A stretch of DNA of 64,000 nt from Haliclystus octoradiatus (GCA_916610825.1 OU744448.1:22609032-22673031); one strand, 5' to 3'; counted from the first letter of the stretch, positions 33,856-46,918 are shown. The notes: generated by a model from the letters alone, not told the origin. Numbers and translations are program-made.

Positions 33856-34092
33856 ACAAGTTGCTAATCAGCCATATTCTCTTTTCTAACTCCTGCCCAT
33901 CGGGCCTCCTTCTCATGTAGTCTCACTGAACATCCTCCTCTTTATAGATTGTTACAATGTTATAATTCCAAATATTGTTCATGTTAGTAATCATATTATT
34001 CTTGTTAATTTAATTTTTATTTTTTTTTCATTATCTTTCTATTCATACATCATCTCTTTTAAGTATTGTCATGTATACTATATTATTAGTCA

Positions 34093-35738
34093 TTATTTGA
34101 AACGAGCAGGAGTCTTGATCACTCTCCCACATTGACCCACTTCTGTGTTGTCTGGTTGTTTTTCTTGTTCTGATGTAATGTCTTCATCTGGGATTGTTTG
34201 TTGACTGTCTGCTTTTGGATGATCGTTAGCTGTGTTATCTGTTAAAATTGGATCATGTAATTGATGTGATCTTTCATCGGTTGGCATTGAATGACTCGAA
34301 ATGGTCTTTTTTTCTGAGGTGATGTCTTGTACGACAATACTTCTTACCATCTTGGGTCGTGACTTCATACGCCCTCCCAGTCAGACACTTTGACACTACA
34401 GCTTCCCTCCATTCGCGCTGGTGGTCTTCCAGTGGTTGCATGCGTACCGTATCGCCCTTCTCAAGGAGAGGAAGGTTGCTGTTGGTTTCTTTGGTTGCTT
34501 TCAAGTTTTTTATTTGTTTAGATACAGCTTCTATGATTGGGTTGGGAGGACGATGTTCTAAACGTTGAGTTGCAGTCGGAATACTTGTTTGTGTTCTTCG
34601 TCCGAGGAGTTTTTGTGCTGGGCTGGAGTTCATGCTTGCAGTTGGTGAATTGAGGGTGTTTTAGAAGCCCTAAAAATGGGTCTTGTCCTGAAGCTTTACA
34701 TTTTCTCATCAGACGTTTTGCAATCTTCACTGCTGCTTCTACAGTGCCATTAGCACGCTTGTTTCCTGGACTGTTCTTTTCATGGGATAATTTCCATGTA
34801 TCTATGAAATCTTTGAAATTCTTGGATGCATAGTCAGAAATAATAATTTCAGGGATCCCATAACGAGCACAATGTGACTTTTTTTTGCAATGAGCGTTTT
34901 TGCAGTTTGTCATGCATGCGATTGATTTCAAATAGGTTGCTATAACAGTCCACAGTTATGAGGTAATCGCGACCACCCCCAGGAGAACAGATCTGATGCA
35001 ATCTTTCCCATGGTGCTATTAGCACCTCTGTATTAATTACTGGTTCTGTCAGTTGTTTATCACAGTAAGTTGCACATATTCCACATGTCTCAATGAGTTG
35101 TCTGATTTCAGATGACATCTCAGGCCAATAAATAAGTTCACGTGCACGACGCAGGCAAGAATTGATTCCCAAATGGCCACTTTGTCTTTCATTTCTTTTC
35201 GCATGTTAGTTGGAATTACTATGCGCTCTCCACGATAAATGATACCATCTTGAATAGTCAGCTCATCCCGGTAACTATGGTATGGTGTTACTGCTAAAGG
35301 GTGCTCATGTTTGTTTCCTGGTCAACCTTTCCTGATGACTTCTCCTAAAGCCACCATGACTGGGTCTTTCACTGTTGCTACACGAACTAACTTCGTCCAG
35401 TTTTCCATTTGTCATCGGATGGAGAATTATATTGTGCAGGTTGGGACAGATGTAATATGTCTCTTCAACAGGTGAGCGTGATGATGCGTCAGCAACAGGA
35501 ATCGACATATTAGCTTGTACGAATAGTTTAATGCTCGAAGCAATAGATTTTGTAATCTTTTGGGTGCTTTGTATAAAGGCTTGTTACTGATGGCAACCAG
35601 TGGTTTGTGATCAGTTATCACTTTAACTGGACGTCCATACGTAAAATGATGACATTTTTCGAGGCCGAACACGACAGCCAACATTTACTTTTCAATTTGA
35701 GCATATCGTTGTTCTGTTTCTGTTAGGATTCTGAGTAG
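34093..35738 (-). pseudogene. Gypsy 0: RNase H end and integrase, several frames
   Basis: From high to low coordinate there is the RNase H end (ETEQRYAQIEK, an in-frame stop, then MLAVVFGLEKCHHFTYGRP and VITDHKPLVAI). Next come the integrase zinc-binding region (RRARELIYWPEM, ETCGICATYC), the core pieces YLITVDCYS and IPEIIISDYASKNF, then ANGTVEAAVK with the catalytic Glu, and a C-terminal tail reaching 34,093. Frameshifts and stops make it inactive. Confidence 0.85.
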
Positions 35739-36464
35739 TGTGAAAAGGAGAGTTCTGGGACAATGGGCTCTTTACAAGTTAGAACAATGAAACTAACAAT
35801 GAAGCTAACTTTAATGACCTCGTTAAAGCTAACAATGAAGCTAACTTTGATGAGAGTTCTGGGACAATGGGTTCTTTACAAATTCGCACAATGAAACTAA
35901 CAATGAAGCTAACTTTAATGACCTCGTTAAAGCTAACAATGAAGCTAACTTTAATGAAAGTTCTGGGACAATGGGTTCTTTACAAATTCGCACAATGAAG
36001 CTAACAATGAAGCTAACTTTATTGACCTCGCTAAAGCTAACAATGAAGCTAACTTTAATGAGATTTCTGGGACAATAGGCTCTTTACAAATTCGAACAAT
36101 GAAGCTAACAATAAAGCTAACTTTAATGACCTCTTTAAAGCTAACAATGAAGCTAACTTTAATGAGATTTCTGGGACAATAGGCTCTTAAAAAATTCGAA
36201 CAATGAAGCTAACAATAAAGCTAACTTTAATGACCTCTTTAAAGTTAACAATGAAGCTAACTTTAATGACCTCGTTAAAGATAACTTTCAAACAATGAAG
36301 CTAACAGTGAAGCTAACTTTAATCACCTCGTTAAAGCTAACATTCAAACAATGAAGCTAACAATGAAGCTAACTTTAATGAGGTCATTAAAGCTAACATT
36401 CAATCAATGAAGCTTACAATGAAGCTATCATTTTTAATGAGTTCATTAAAGCTAACATTCGAAC
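35739..36464 (+). repeat. Left tip: tandem array of AAGCTAAC/TTTAATGA units
   Basis: Repeats of about 36-45 bases (GCTAACAATGAAGCTAAC, TTTAATGACCTCGTTAAA), with longer-period copies of TTCTGGGACAATGGGCTCTTTACAAA about every 110 bases. The mirror array is at 53,170-53,707. Confidence 0.9.
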
Positions 36465-37398
36465 AATCATCATCATCATCATCATCATCATCATTTATTC
36501 AGAAAACCTTTAAGTTTACATCAAACTTGTTTTCGAAGGATTGATTAGGCTATACATTACAACATACATATATATAAGCAGGAAATAAAACATTAACAAA
36601 AGATAAGAAGTATTTAGTATTTACAAAATAAGAAATAGAGAACTAAATAAAGTTTTATCATTCCATCCTCTGGTTCTTGAAGAGACATTTAAAACCCATC
36701 CTTTTTGAGACTTCCGTCATTGCAGACGTTAGATCATTCCATTTGTGAGCACCAGCGTATTGATATGAATGGTGATGGCTTGACTGGATGTAGATGTCAT
36801 CGTGGGAATTGGATCGAGTGCTGTTGTATTTGGACGTTTGAAAAATTTGGGGAACAGAGGAGGAGCAAGATTAAATTTAATTTTATGGGTAATCATAAAT
36901 TGGTGCGATGTTATTCTGTCTCTGATTGAAAGCCAACCAAGTCGACTACTTACCTCAGAGACAGGAATGCGATAGTCACAACAAAGAACTGCTCTCATCC
37001 CTCTGTTTTGTAATCTCTGGAGGCGATCAAGATGTTACTGTTTGCTGTTCCCTCATACGACAACACAGTAATTAAAACGATGCAAAACAACTGCATTATA
37101 AACTAAGCAGGCTGTGTGTTGGGGGTATCTAACGTCGAATGTATTTCAATACACTGATGCCTCTATTTAGTTTGCTAGTCATGGCATTGATATGGTCATC
37201 GAATGATAGGCATTGATCAATTTTAACACCTAGATATTTTAAATGGATTACATTATTAATATAGTCATTATTCACAGTTACACTAAAGGTTTGCGTCGGA
37301 GCTTTGATTTTTTAGATTCAGTTCAGTACCTGTGGCCATACAGACGGTTTGTTTTAGATACATTCAAGCCCAATTTATTAGAACACAGCCAAATATAT
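36465..37398 (-). pseudogene. LINE 3' end (left arm copy)
   Basis: On the minus strand this reads RAVLCCDYRIPVSEVSSRLG, typical of the region after the RT in CR1/Jockey-type LINEs. Preceding it is a fragment of the RT thumb, and following it a 3' UTR ending in (ATG)n. It matches 52,430-53,165 with only scattered differences. The RT core that should precede it is replaced by 37,399-38,500. Confidence 0.8.
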
Positions 37399-38500
37399 TT
37401 AGAACATATCAAGGATCTGCTACGATATATTCTTGCAATTTGATTGGTTAACGCCAATAACGCCATTTCACCATAGCCGAGCTTGACCCAGTCGATTTCA
37501 AGAAATTTATGAAAATACCAAACAACCGATAATTATTTAAATATGGCATTATAAACTAGCAAGTAATAAAGAGTAAAAGCAAATATAGTGAATATTTGTA
37601 GAGTCATATACAATTTCATTGAGTGACTAGCTGTTTCATGCAGTTTCTCAGTTGTTCAAAATAAATCAAATGGCTTGCAGGAGAAACATCTGAGCCAGTA
37701 AACAAACATGTTTAAAGTGTACAGAAATATTTTGCAAAAAATTAACAATTCAAAAACAATCTGCCCAAATTTTACAGTATTGATGATTGTGAAAACAGAA
37801 GATAACATAACTTCATTTCATTAATACATCCTCTCATCCTTTTATGGCCAATTTTTGCAAATTCCTAGATATGAGTAAAAAAACTAAATTCCTTGCGTAG
37901 AAAGATAAGCTTTTCGTAAACTACCAAAACCATAACATGGGCTACACAAAATCAACCGCTAAAATTTCAAATAATTAAACCATTTCTCCAAATGAAGGTT
38001 AGCAACATTCTAAAAAGTTATCATAAATTCAATAATCTGCTCTTTTAAATAGGCAATTAGCAAACATTTAGTCAATAAATCTATCATTGTTTCATTTCTT
38101 TTTCACGTTCACGGCTTTTTACGAAATTCCTCAAATTATAGGTAAGAAACATTTTCTTTCCTTTTTAAGTTTTCCAATTCAGTTTTCCATAATTAATAAT
38201 ATGCATAAAAAATAGAAAATATTGTTCAAAGATAAGAATCCAACTATGTATGTGTAAGAAAACGATGTTAAGCATCCATTCTTTTCTTTTAATATCAAGA
38301 AGAGAAATATAAATTTCTCGATATCAATTTTTCCTCGTAGCTTTTAGTTGAATTAAAAAAGGCAAGTGTACAGCTCCCGACTCAGCTTTCTTCCAGTGAC
38401 GTCACGAAAATAGGAGAATTACATATTTGATCATTGATCGAAAGATCAGAAAATGCTCTGAAAAAACGTCCCCAACAGTCACAACTCGGGGCTGGCTATG
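37399..38500. other. Unmatched 1.1-kb block inside the left arm
   Basis: AT-rich sequence with no gene seen. It replaces about 1 kb of LINE (equivalent to 51,390-52,420 of the right arm), so it is an insertion plus deletion or a gene-conversion boundary. Confidence 0.5.
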
Positions 38501-39230
38501 ACTACGCGCAGTGAGTTTTAGGAGCCTTGTTTCGTTTTTGTCAACACCTATGGAACGTTTGGTTCGTAATTTATAAATGAGAGCTTTTGTATCAGCAGTA
38601 GTTATTGGTTGAAATTTAAATTGCTTTGAAAGAAGATTAGAATTTGAAATTGAATTAATATTATTATTTGCAAAAGTGACTGAATTGTTATCTACAATGG
38701 CATCTTCTAAATCTTTAGCTAAATCTAGAAAATGAGAATTGAATTTATAGTCGATTATTGATTTACCAGTAACTAATTGATCATCTATGTTCAGTTTAGT
38801 TATTTCTACAGGGTTAGATTTATTTTGATTATTTACAATCTTTTTACAGTAGTAGTTCTTTTTACATAATCTAAAATATTTAGTGAATTAATTTCTTGTT
38901 TGTTTATACAATTCAAAATAATTAGCATTATTAGTTCTAACAAATACTTTGTGATAGTTATCTCGTTTATTTTTCAGCATCATAGCATGGTCATCTAAAT
39001 AAATATTGTGTTATTTTATTTTATCCTTATTTTGTTTCAAGGGCGCAAACTGGTTGACAATGGTTGTAAAAACAGTCAGCCACGCATTATATGCATCTTC
39101 TATATTATTGAAATAAGGTAAAATGAAGCTACTAATTTTAATGAGGTAATTGAAAGGTATATGTAGACCGAAGAATCCATATAAATAATATGGCGCAGTG
39201 TAAAGCCTATGATTGAACACCCTATGATGA
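38501..39230 (-). pseudogene. LINE RT N-terminal region (left arm copy)
   Basis: On the minus strand the sequence gives a linker (EDAYNAWLTVFTTIVNQFAP), then KQFKFQPI.TADTKALIYKL and the start of RT. It mirrors 51,107-51,390 of the right arm and extends about 370 bases further 5'. Confidence 0.8.
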
Positions 39231-40432
39231 GTTGGAAAGCGTTAAAGCAATTACGAGCTCTATAGATAAAATTTGTTTACAGTCAAGCCTTGGATGGTTA
39301 TTATATCATGTGTCAGCAGACGGTGGCAGGAAAAGAGGATGAAAGTAAACCGGACGTAATATATGTTACACTCAAGTAAGATCAACAAAATGATTCGAAC
39401 ATTGGTTCTTATGCGACCTGGTATGCGACGTTCATTGGAGATTCACCAGAGGAAGATTTGTCAACTTCCCATTCTAGAGAAGGAGCCTCCAACGATAATG
39501 TACAAGGTGAAGCAAGATGAGGAAGTGATATACAACGTTTTGACCATGTGGTTGAAAATGTTGGGAGCGTGCCCGAAAGCGATTGGTAAATGAAAAATCG
39601 CCTGGTTACGATTGAAATAATTGCCAAAGAGGTAATAGCACATGTCCATGAAATTATAGGAGAGTTGTGTTTTGGTTGTCAGCTCGAGCCTCAAGCAAAT
39701 AGTCAGCCAGCTTGATCATGATGTGCGTTGCATGAGTTCAGAGGAGATATGCAAACAGGCAGTAATATTAGTATAAGTAGATCGAAATATAGAAATATAG
39801 GGATATATAAACAGACAGTATTATTAGTATAAGTAGATATGTATATATGTCAAAGCAAGAGCATGTTTAACCATCATCATAGTAACTGCATACTAGTTAT
39901 AAAATACTACTAAAGTATACAACAGTTCAATTTTGATGTGATGTTGAGACAATTGTCTGTTACTTGATTGCATGTATACATCATCATCATTATCATCATC
40001 ATCGTTTTTTTGTTGATACTTTCTTCCATCATTAATATTTTTAGATTTATAAGAGAGTGGCTGCCCCTTACCTTTTTTGATTTTCGATTACGCCATTTTG
40101 TAAAATCAATCAAACAGAACACGGAAGTCAATAACAAAGAGATTGATAACTTGCGCCTGCGCGCTAAAGTTATGGCCACCGTGACTTTAGCCACATCGTT
40201 TAATCTATAGCTTTCCAAATTTTATTTTATAGATGTCTTCATTTGATTGCAAGGCTATAATCTACCAGTAAATCTATCATACACCTGATTGAACCATGAG
40301 CTCACTACTGACGCCAAAACAATGAAAAAGCACTAAATGTCATGGCTTTTTCGTGGCATTTTCACATTGTAATAGTGTGAATATTGAAGTTTTTATCGTT
40401 TTCAAACTTTTCCATGGCTTGAAAAATGTGTG
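39231..40432. other. Fold-back element interior, left part
   Basis: A broken frame at about 39,370-39,720 (with SREGASNDNVQG and LCFGCQLEP in one frame) looks like a decayed coding sequence of unknown family. Short CATCAT runs occur at about 39,980-40,005. Nothing else is supported. Confidence 0.35.
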
Positions 40433-40611
40433 TGTTATAAGTTGTGTAATTAATTTGCATACAATAAATATTACATAAGTGAGGCTAAACAAAGAGGACG
40501 GGCGGGCTAAAAAACATGTGCGATTTAAACTAGTTGGTTATTGATATTAATATACATTATTTATGTTCTTTACTTGAATATTGTTGTTTATGACTCGTAC
40601 AAATTATAACA
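40433..40611 (+). repeat. Gypsy 1 5' LTR
   Basis: 179 bp, TG...CA ends, near-identical to 46,953-47,131. Confidence 0.93.
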
Positions 40612-40674
40612 TGATGTCAGATGTGTTTTGAATATTATCCTGTTGATTTTCTCAGTGTATAGTGAATTTTTGAA

Positions 40675-41400
40675 ATGGCTGAACAAGATTCTTTTACTAA
40701 ACCAGGGCCACTAATTATCGATGCTCAAGCTGCAGAGAACTGGAGAAAGTTCTTTATGTGCTTTGAAATATATTTAATAGCAAAAGAAAAAGACGGCAAA
40801 AGTGATAAGCTCAAGGTAAATTTATTACTTCATTTTGCTGGATCGGAGGCCAATGAAGAGTACAGCCATTTTGTTTTCGGTGAAAATGAGAGCAAGGAAA
40901 GCTATCAAGACGTTTGCAAGAAGTTAGAAGAGTTATGCAGAGGTGCAAAGAATGTAATATATGAAAGATTTATATTTAATACAAGAGTACAAAAGGAAGA
41001 TGAGAGAATAGATCAATTTGTCACTGATTTAAAAAGGCTTGCATTATCCTGTGAGTTTGGCAATATTAAAGAATCGTTAATTAGAGACAGAATAGTTGGA
41101 GGCATACAATCAAATATTCTTCGTGGAGAACTATTAAAGAAGCCTAACTTAGATCTTAATACTGCACATAATTACTGTAGAACCTTTGAGGCAACTGAAG
41201 TTCAAAAAGACAAATTTACCGCTATATCTCGTGAAACTAATGACATTGAAGCGACTGTAAATGCTATCAATCAAAGGCAATATGAAAAGACAACTAAGAA
41301 TTGGAAATGTAAATACTGTGGCTACCACATGCGAAAAATAAATATCCAGCGTACAAACAAGAATGTCGGTCATGCAAAAATATTGGTCATTTTGCCAAGA
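40675..41400 (+). pseudogene. Gypsy 1 Gag
   Basis: The frame starts MAEQDSFTKPGPLIIDAQAA and continues through a capsid-like region with RDRIVGGIQ to a zinc knuckle that begins CKYCGYH. A frameshift at about 41,340 breaks the knuckle; the rest (CKNIGHFAKMC) is in the frame that leads into the protease. Confidence 0.85.
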
Positions 41401-42317
41401 TGTGCACGAAATACACACTCACTACTCCACGACAATATGTATCTACTGTTTCAAAATCAGAAAACGATGACAATGATGATATGAATTGTGTATACTTTGG
41501 TTCTGTAGAATGTTCATCAGTTACTCAAGCTTCAAAGAAAAAGGAAAGGAAAGAGTTAGTTACCTTGATAGTCAATGGGACACCAACAGAATTCAAGGAA
41601 GAAATTGGAGCGGATGCGACAATTATTCCTTATGATATATATAAATCATTGACAAACAAACCTCTAAAACCTTCCAAACAACCTCTAAGAGGGTGGTTAT
41701 CTGAAAAACCAGTATACCCAAAAGGATACATCACTATGGTGACAACGTACAATAAACGAACAGTTCCAATTAGATTTCTTGTTGTAGAAGGAAATTTCAA
41801 ACCGTCTTCAATGGTTGTAGTTGATAAAAGAAAATGTAAAGATAATAATCGACCGGGAAAGAAAGACATTAGAATCTGTATTGATCCTCGTGATTTGAAC
41901 AAAGCATTGAAGAGAGTACCCCATCCAATGGCAACTATAGAGGATGTAGTCAGCCGACTTGAAGGGGCCAAATTATTTACATCATTAGATGCAAGCAGTG
42001 GATATTGGCAGTTACCAATGGATGAAAATAGTTCCAAGCTACTAACGTTCAACACACCTTGGGGAACTTATCGATTCACCCGTTTACCTTTTGGAATTGC
42101 TCCAGCACCTGAAACTTATCAACGTGAAATGGAACGCCTTTTTGCTGGACTTCCTGTTGAAATTATAGTCGATGATTTCCTAATTCATGGTACTAATCAG
42201 GAAGACCTAGATAAGAAAACACGAATGATACTGGAACGCAGCAGAGAATTCTTAAGTTTAATCCAAAAAAGATTAAGCTGCGCACAAAAGAAATATCATA
42301 TGTTGGACATATATTAA
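41400..42317 (+). pseudogene. Gypsy 1 protease remnant and reverse transcriptase
   Basis: The protease region is degraded (EIGADATIIPYDIY where an active site D-[ST]-G is expected). A deletion joins its end directly to the RT (IRICIDPRDLNKALKR). The RT motifs LFTSLDASSGYWQ, FGIAPAPETYQ and IVDDFLIHG are present, so the two catalytic Asp of motif C remain. The frame breaks at 42,317. Confidence 0.88.
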
Positions 42318-43174
42318 CCGGAAGTGGAATAACTGCTGATCCGGGTAAAATTGAAGCAATTAAGAATATGCCACCACCTACCGATAAAGAAGGAGTAAGA
42401 AGACTACTACGAACAGTAAATTACCTGGATAAGTTAATTGAAAATAAAGCAGACATACAAGCTCCAATAAGCCACCTCACAAGACAAGATTCGTCTTTCG
42501 TTTGGGGCCCTCAGCAAAAGCAAGCATTTGAACAATTAAAGGATCGATTAACAAAGTCACCTACATTGGCATATTTTGCAAACGATAAACCAACAGAGCT
42601 GAGCGTAGATGCAAGTGGTACTGGCCTTGGTGCTGTTTTGATGCAAGAGGGATGTCCAGTGGCATATGCCTCTAGAGCATTAACATCTTGTGAACAACGA
42701 TATGCCAACATTGAACGTGAGCTGTTGGCAATAGTATTTGGAGTTACTAAATTTCACACGTATTTATATGGAAGAACTGTTCAAGTAACAACTGATCATC
42801 GCCCACTTGAAGCGATATTTAAAAAGAATATCAATGATGCTCCTCCTCGTCTTCAGCGGATGCTATTGACATTGACCAAGTATGACTTACAAGTGAGATA
42901 TGTCCCTGGAAAAGAGCAAGTGGTGTCCGATTGTTTGAGCAGAGCAGCCCTTGACCAACCTGGTAGTAAAGAAGATATAGATGATGCTATTGCTGTGAAT
43001 TTGGTTGCTAACCTTGGGTTGGAAAATAATTCAGTAAAACATTTCCGTACTGCTAAAGAAAATGACCATGTGTCACAAACTCTAATTACGTATATTGTTA
43101 AGGGTTGGCCATCTTACCGAAATCAAGTTGACGATGCAGCAAAAACGTATTGGAATTACAGAGAGAAGAAATGA
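42318..43174 (+). pseudogene. Gypsy 1 RT thumb and RNase H
   Basis: The frame resumes after a shift. SFVWGPQQKQAFEQLK is followed by RNase H motifs LSVDASGTGLGAVLMQ, AYASRALTSCEQRYANIE and TTDHRPLEAI. It ends in a stop at 43,174 shortly after the RNase H. Confidence 0.9.
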
Positions 43175-43828
43175 ATGTAGATGGAGGTATTATATTCAAT
43201 TCGAATCGTTTGGTTGTTCCGAAAGTTATGAGGGATGAAATTTTAACAGAAATTCACAGCTCACACATATCTATTAATTACTGACTTTTACTCAAAATAT
43301 TTCGAAATTGAGCAGTTATGACAGCCAGCTGCCCCATGTGTGATCGTCAACATGAAGAAGATATTTGCAAGGTTTGAGGTACAAGAAAAGGTTTACAGTG
43401 ATAATGGTCCACAATACTCAAATACTAGAAACTTGTTTTCCACATCTCATGAGTTTAAAAAGTTTGCGGCAGACTGGGGATTTTGTCACAGTACCAGTTC
43501 ACCAGAATATCCCCAGTCAAATGGTGCCGCAGAACGTGCTGTCCAAACTGCGAAAAGAATATTGAAGAAGGCAGTTAAAGCAAATGAAGATGTATTTGAA
43601 AGCTTGCTGAAGCATAGAAACACCCCATTTGAAGACCTTGGCTTTTCTTCAGTCAAATTACTAATGAGCCGACGTACTAGGACAATGATACCAACTTATC
43701 GTCAATTACTTGTACCTATTGTAGCAGACCAAGATGATGTAGCGAAGGCATTGAAATTCCATCAAGAGAAAATGAAAGCCACATATGATATGACAAGTAA
43801 GCCATTACCGGGTCTCTCATCTGGGGAC
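43175..43828 (+). pseudogene. Gypsy 1 integrase, 5' part
   Basis: The zinc-binding region is partly deleted near 43,270. The core includes VYSDNGPQYS and SPEYPQSNGAAERAVQTAKR with the catalytic Asp and Glu. The frame is cut at SSGD (43,828) by Gypsy 2 and continues at 46,611. Confidence 0.88.
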
Positions 43829-44017
43829 TGTCATAAAAATAAACAACCTTTCTTATCTAGGCTTTAATCAACTCAAAAGACAAAATCAATAACCATGACA
43901 TTGACTACTGTGGCTAGGAAGTCTTTCAACAATAGCTATTGAAAGTTAAACAATACAACAATATTACAACATTCTACCCTCCTAGAAAATAGATTATCAT
44001 TAATACACTTTAACTAA

Positions 44018-44959
44018 TCATGCTTTATAGAAATCTGTATTTTGTCTGTTACGTGTAGAACGCCTTAAAGTAATGTCATCTGATGTTAAATCATCTGGTG
44101 GTAGATCAGTATTAAATGCATCAGCTGATGTTCCTAAAATATCAACAGGACTTTTCATATCATCGCATAAATTAGAACTTGGATAACTTCCTATACATTC
44201 GGTGTCTTCTGAATGTTCTCTTGGTGTTTGAATACAAATATTAGTATCCAGTTGCTGCATTGTATCAGTAAGCACAGGACAAGGAGGACAAGGCGCTAAG
44301 TCTCTAAGTGATACTGTTGACTCTCTGCCCATGGGATAACGAATGCGGGCATAGGAAGGATTTGCATCCAATAATTGTACTTCATCGACAAGAGGATCGT
44401 TTTTACTGTGTCGAACAAATCGCCTAACCATGATTGGACCAGGTGTTAGTAGCCATGTAGGTAATGAGTTTCCCCATACAGAACGCCTATTGAAATTGAA
44501 GAAGCGTTCGCGAGGTGTCTCGCTTGTGGCTGTCGATAGTAAAGATCTAATGGAATGAAGAGCATTAGGTAGTAGTTGTTCCCAATTTCCCTCGTTCATG
44601 TTCTTTTCCTTTAGTGCCAATCGAACTGTTTGCCAAATTATTCCATTATACCTTTCACATTGGCTGTTACGTTCGGGATGATAAGGTGTTGTGGCACTAC
44701 AAGCGACACCATGACTTAACAAGTAGTTTCGAACATCTCTTGACAGAAACGATTTACCACGATCAGAGTGAACAAAACATGGCATACGACATAATGAAAA
44801 TATTGTGTCAAAACAACGCTTTACTGTTGATGAAGACATATCTGAACATGCTATTGCAAATGGAAAACGTGAATATTCATCTATGACTGTGAATATATAA
44901 GATATTCTTGAAATATTGTTTCGTAATGGACCTTTGAAATCGACACTCAATCTTTCCAT
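44018..44959 (-). pseudogene. Gypsy 2 integrase
   Basis: The 313-codon frame contains the core Asp in LSVDFKGPL, the second Asp in FVHSDRGKSF and the Glu in YHPERNSQCERYNG. A C-terminal region with LLTPGPIMVRRF and a Ser/Asp-rich tail follow. The frame is intact, but it is fused to an RT stump just upstream (RMCIDYSQTINQYT at about 45,000) by the internal deletion. Confidence 0.9.
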
Positions 44960-45300
44960 TTATTATACAAAGTATACTGATTTATTGTTTGAGAATAATC
45001 AATACACATACGTTTCTTATGTTTTCCAGTTTCATCGTTAACTATTACTATTTGAGCCCACCATGGAGAAGTACACGGCTCAATTATACCTTCTGATAGC
45101 ATCTTTGATATTTCTTGATCAATAAATTGCTTGTCAGTGCTACCGAATCTTCGAGACTTAGTGGCAATCGGTTTACAATCTTTCGTAATGCCGGGAAATA
45201 AAGACGGTTTCTTTTACATTGGACGCAGCTAAACTGCAATGCACATCAGATTGGTTTGAAGGCACTATAAAATCCGTCATTAACCACCATATTCAATAAT
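44960..45300 (-). pseudogene. Gypsy 2 RT N-terminal stump
   Basis: On the minus strand, DQEISKMLSEGIIEPCTSPW and then RMCIDYSQTINQYT mark the start of RT. The catalytic palm is absent. Confidence 0.8.
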
Positions 45301-45313
45301 AAGTTTTGAATGT

Positions 45314-45676
45314 TTACGTTGGAAATCTTGTACAAGTATAACATCCCCGCATAATTGATTTATGACACCAAGACATAATGTTATTATACATCGTACCATT
45401 AATTTTAATATCAACATAACAAACACTGAGTTGTTGAGCAGAGAACGATTGTGATGCTAGCTTGATTTTCTTCGGAGACTTTACGATTTTTATATTGAGT
45501 TGTGTAGCAGTATGCCTATTAATAAAACTGTCCGAGCTACCAGAGTCTACTACTGCAATAAGTTTAGTATCATGCAATTCAATCGGTACAGTAGCGTCCT
45601 TCAATACCTGTGGAATCGATGACTCAATTGCACACCGAGCAGCCGAATGACCTCTACTCTCAGAAGACTTCTTCAA
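45314..45676 (-). pseudogene. Gypsy 2 aspartic protease
   Basis: A retropepsin-like domain with active site AVVDSGSSDSFI (D-S-G). The end of the frame is shifted. Confidence 0.82.
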
Positions 45677-45730
45677 ATTTGGTTTCTTAGAGTGACATAC
45701 CTTCTCGAAATGACCAATCGTTCCGCAGTT

Positions 45731-46387
45731 TTAACAATCGGCATCTTTCGCTGGACAATTTATGCGTTGATGAATTTTTCCACTACAGAAGAAACAAGCA
45801 CGTTTATTGCTTGCTACTGCAAAAGCTGTTGTCGTACTTATCTGAGTATCATCATTTTGTTGTGTGGATATAGATGCAGTCATTTGATTCGATGGTGATT
45901 CTAAAGGAAAGTTACTGTACGTTTGCGAATTCGTTTGCGCTAGATCTAATGTCATTGCTTGATCAAACGCTTGGTCAAGTTGTAGTTCTTTATTTTCTAA
46001 TAGACGCTTCCGAATTATAGGCGATAGCAGTCCATTAATAAAAGCGTCTCGAACAAGTTCTTGGCGGTATACTTCCGCAGTGACTGTTTTGAAGTCGCAA
46101 TGCTTACTGAATCGCTGTAGATCTTGTAGAAATTGTTCTAGCGTCTCTGTTGGTTGTTTTTTTCTTGTAGCCAGTTTATGTCGAGAAAACACAATATTTT
46201 TCTTTTTGATATATGTACTTTCTAGTTTGCCAAAGCCATTCATAATTTGTGCAATCTGCGATAAATTCATAGGCTTCTGCCGACACATACTTAGCCAAAC
46301 AGCTAAGTTTATTTGGAGCATTACTCCCACACACTTCCATGAAATTGTCAAACGTTTACCGCCAATGCTTAAAGTCTCTCTCTGCAT
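45731..46387 (-). pseudogene. Gypsy 2 Gag
   Basis: Includes RDAFINGLLSPIIRKRLLEN, a common Gag capsid motif, and the start of a zinc knuckle (ACFFCSGKIHQRINCPAK). The N-terminus is weakly defined and probably frameshifted near 46,387. Confidence 0.82.
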
Positions 46388-46610
46388 TCGGAGAACTAGG
46401 ATTGATTACTAGCTTGTCAGGACAAAGAATTCTCTCCATGATATGTTAAAATTTGAGTTGATTAAAATGTCATAAAAATAAACAACCTTTCTTATCTAGG
46501 CTTTAATCAACTCAAACGACAAAATCAATAACCATAACATTGACTGCTATGGCTAGGAAGTCTTTCAACAATAGCTATTGAAAGTTAAACAATACAACAA
46601 TATTACAACA

Positions 46611-46918
46611 GGGACTCTGTACGAATTCGCCCAGGAAATGAAAAGGAATGGAGACCTGCAGAAATACTTCCAATGTCATATCTTGTTGAAGACAACTTAG
46701 GAAGAGTCTTTAGACGTAATCGGAGACACATTCTAGCTTGTCCAAAAGATATGCCAATACCACCAAAATTTCATCTTGAAGACAATAATAATGACCATTC
46801 AACTACAACTCACAACCAATCATCAGTTACGCCTCCAGAAAATAAAGTAGCATTGGATGCACCACGACGATTTGGTAGATCCATAAAGAAACCTAGCAGA
46901 TTAATTGAAAACTGTTAA
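46611..46918 (+). pseudogene. Gypsy 1 integrase C-terminal tail
   Basis: Continues the Gypsy 1 frame after Gypsy 2. GDSVRIRPGNEKEWRPAEI resembles the integrase C-terminal chromatin/GPY-like region, and the segment ends RFGRSIKKPSRLIENC. It stops just before the 3' LTR. Confidence 0.88.

Larger units (their letters stand above)
43829..46610 (-). mobile_element. Gypsy 2 LTR retrotransposon, internally deleted, nested in Gypsy 1
   Basis: LTRs of 142-143 bp (43,829-43,971 and 46,469-46,610) begin TGTCATAAAAATAAAC and end ATTACAACA. GGGAC flanks both ends exactly (43,824-43,828 and 46,611-46,615). Gag, protease and the first part of RT are followed directly by integrase, because most of RT and all RNase H are missing. 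Total length is 2.8 kb. Confidence 0.94.

Noticed and set aside
33874-33932. Segment shared with 61,173-61,231 read as continuous Penelope coding sequence
   Set aside because: It is in frame by chance on the right side, but it occurs at both outer edges of Gypsy 0 and begins TGTT on the minus strand, so an LTR is the better explanation.
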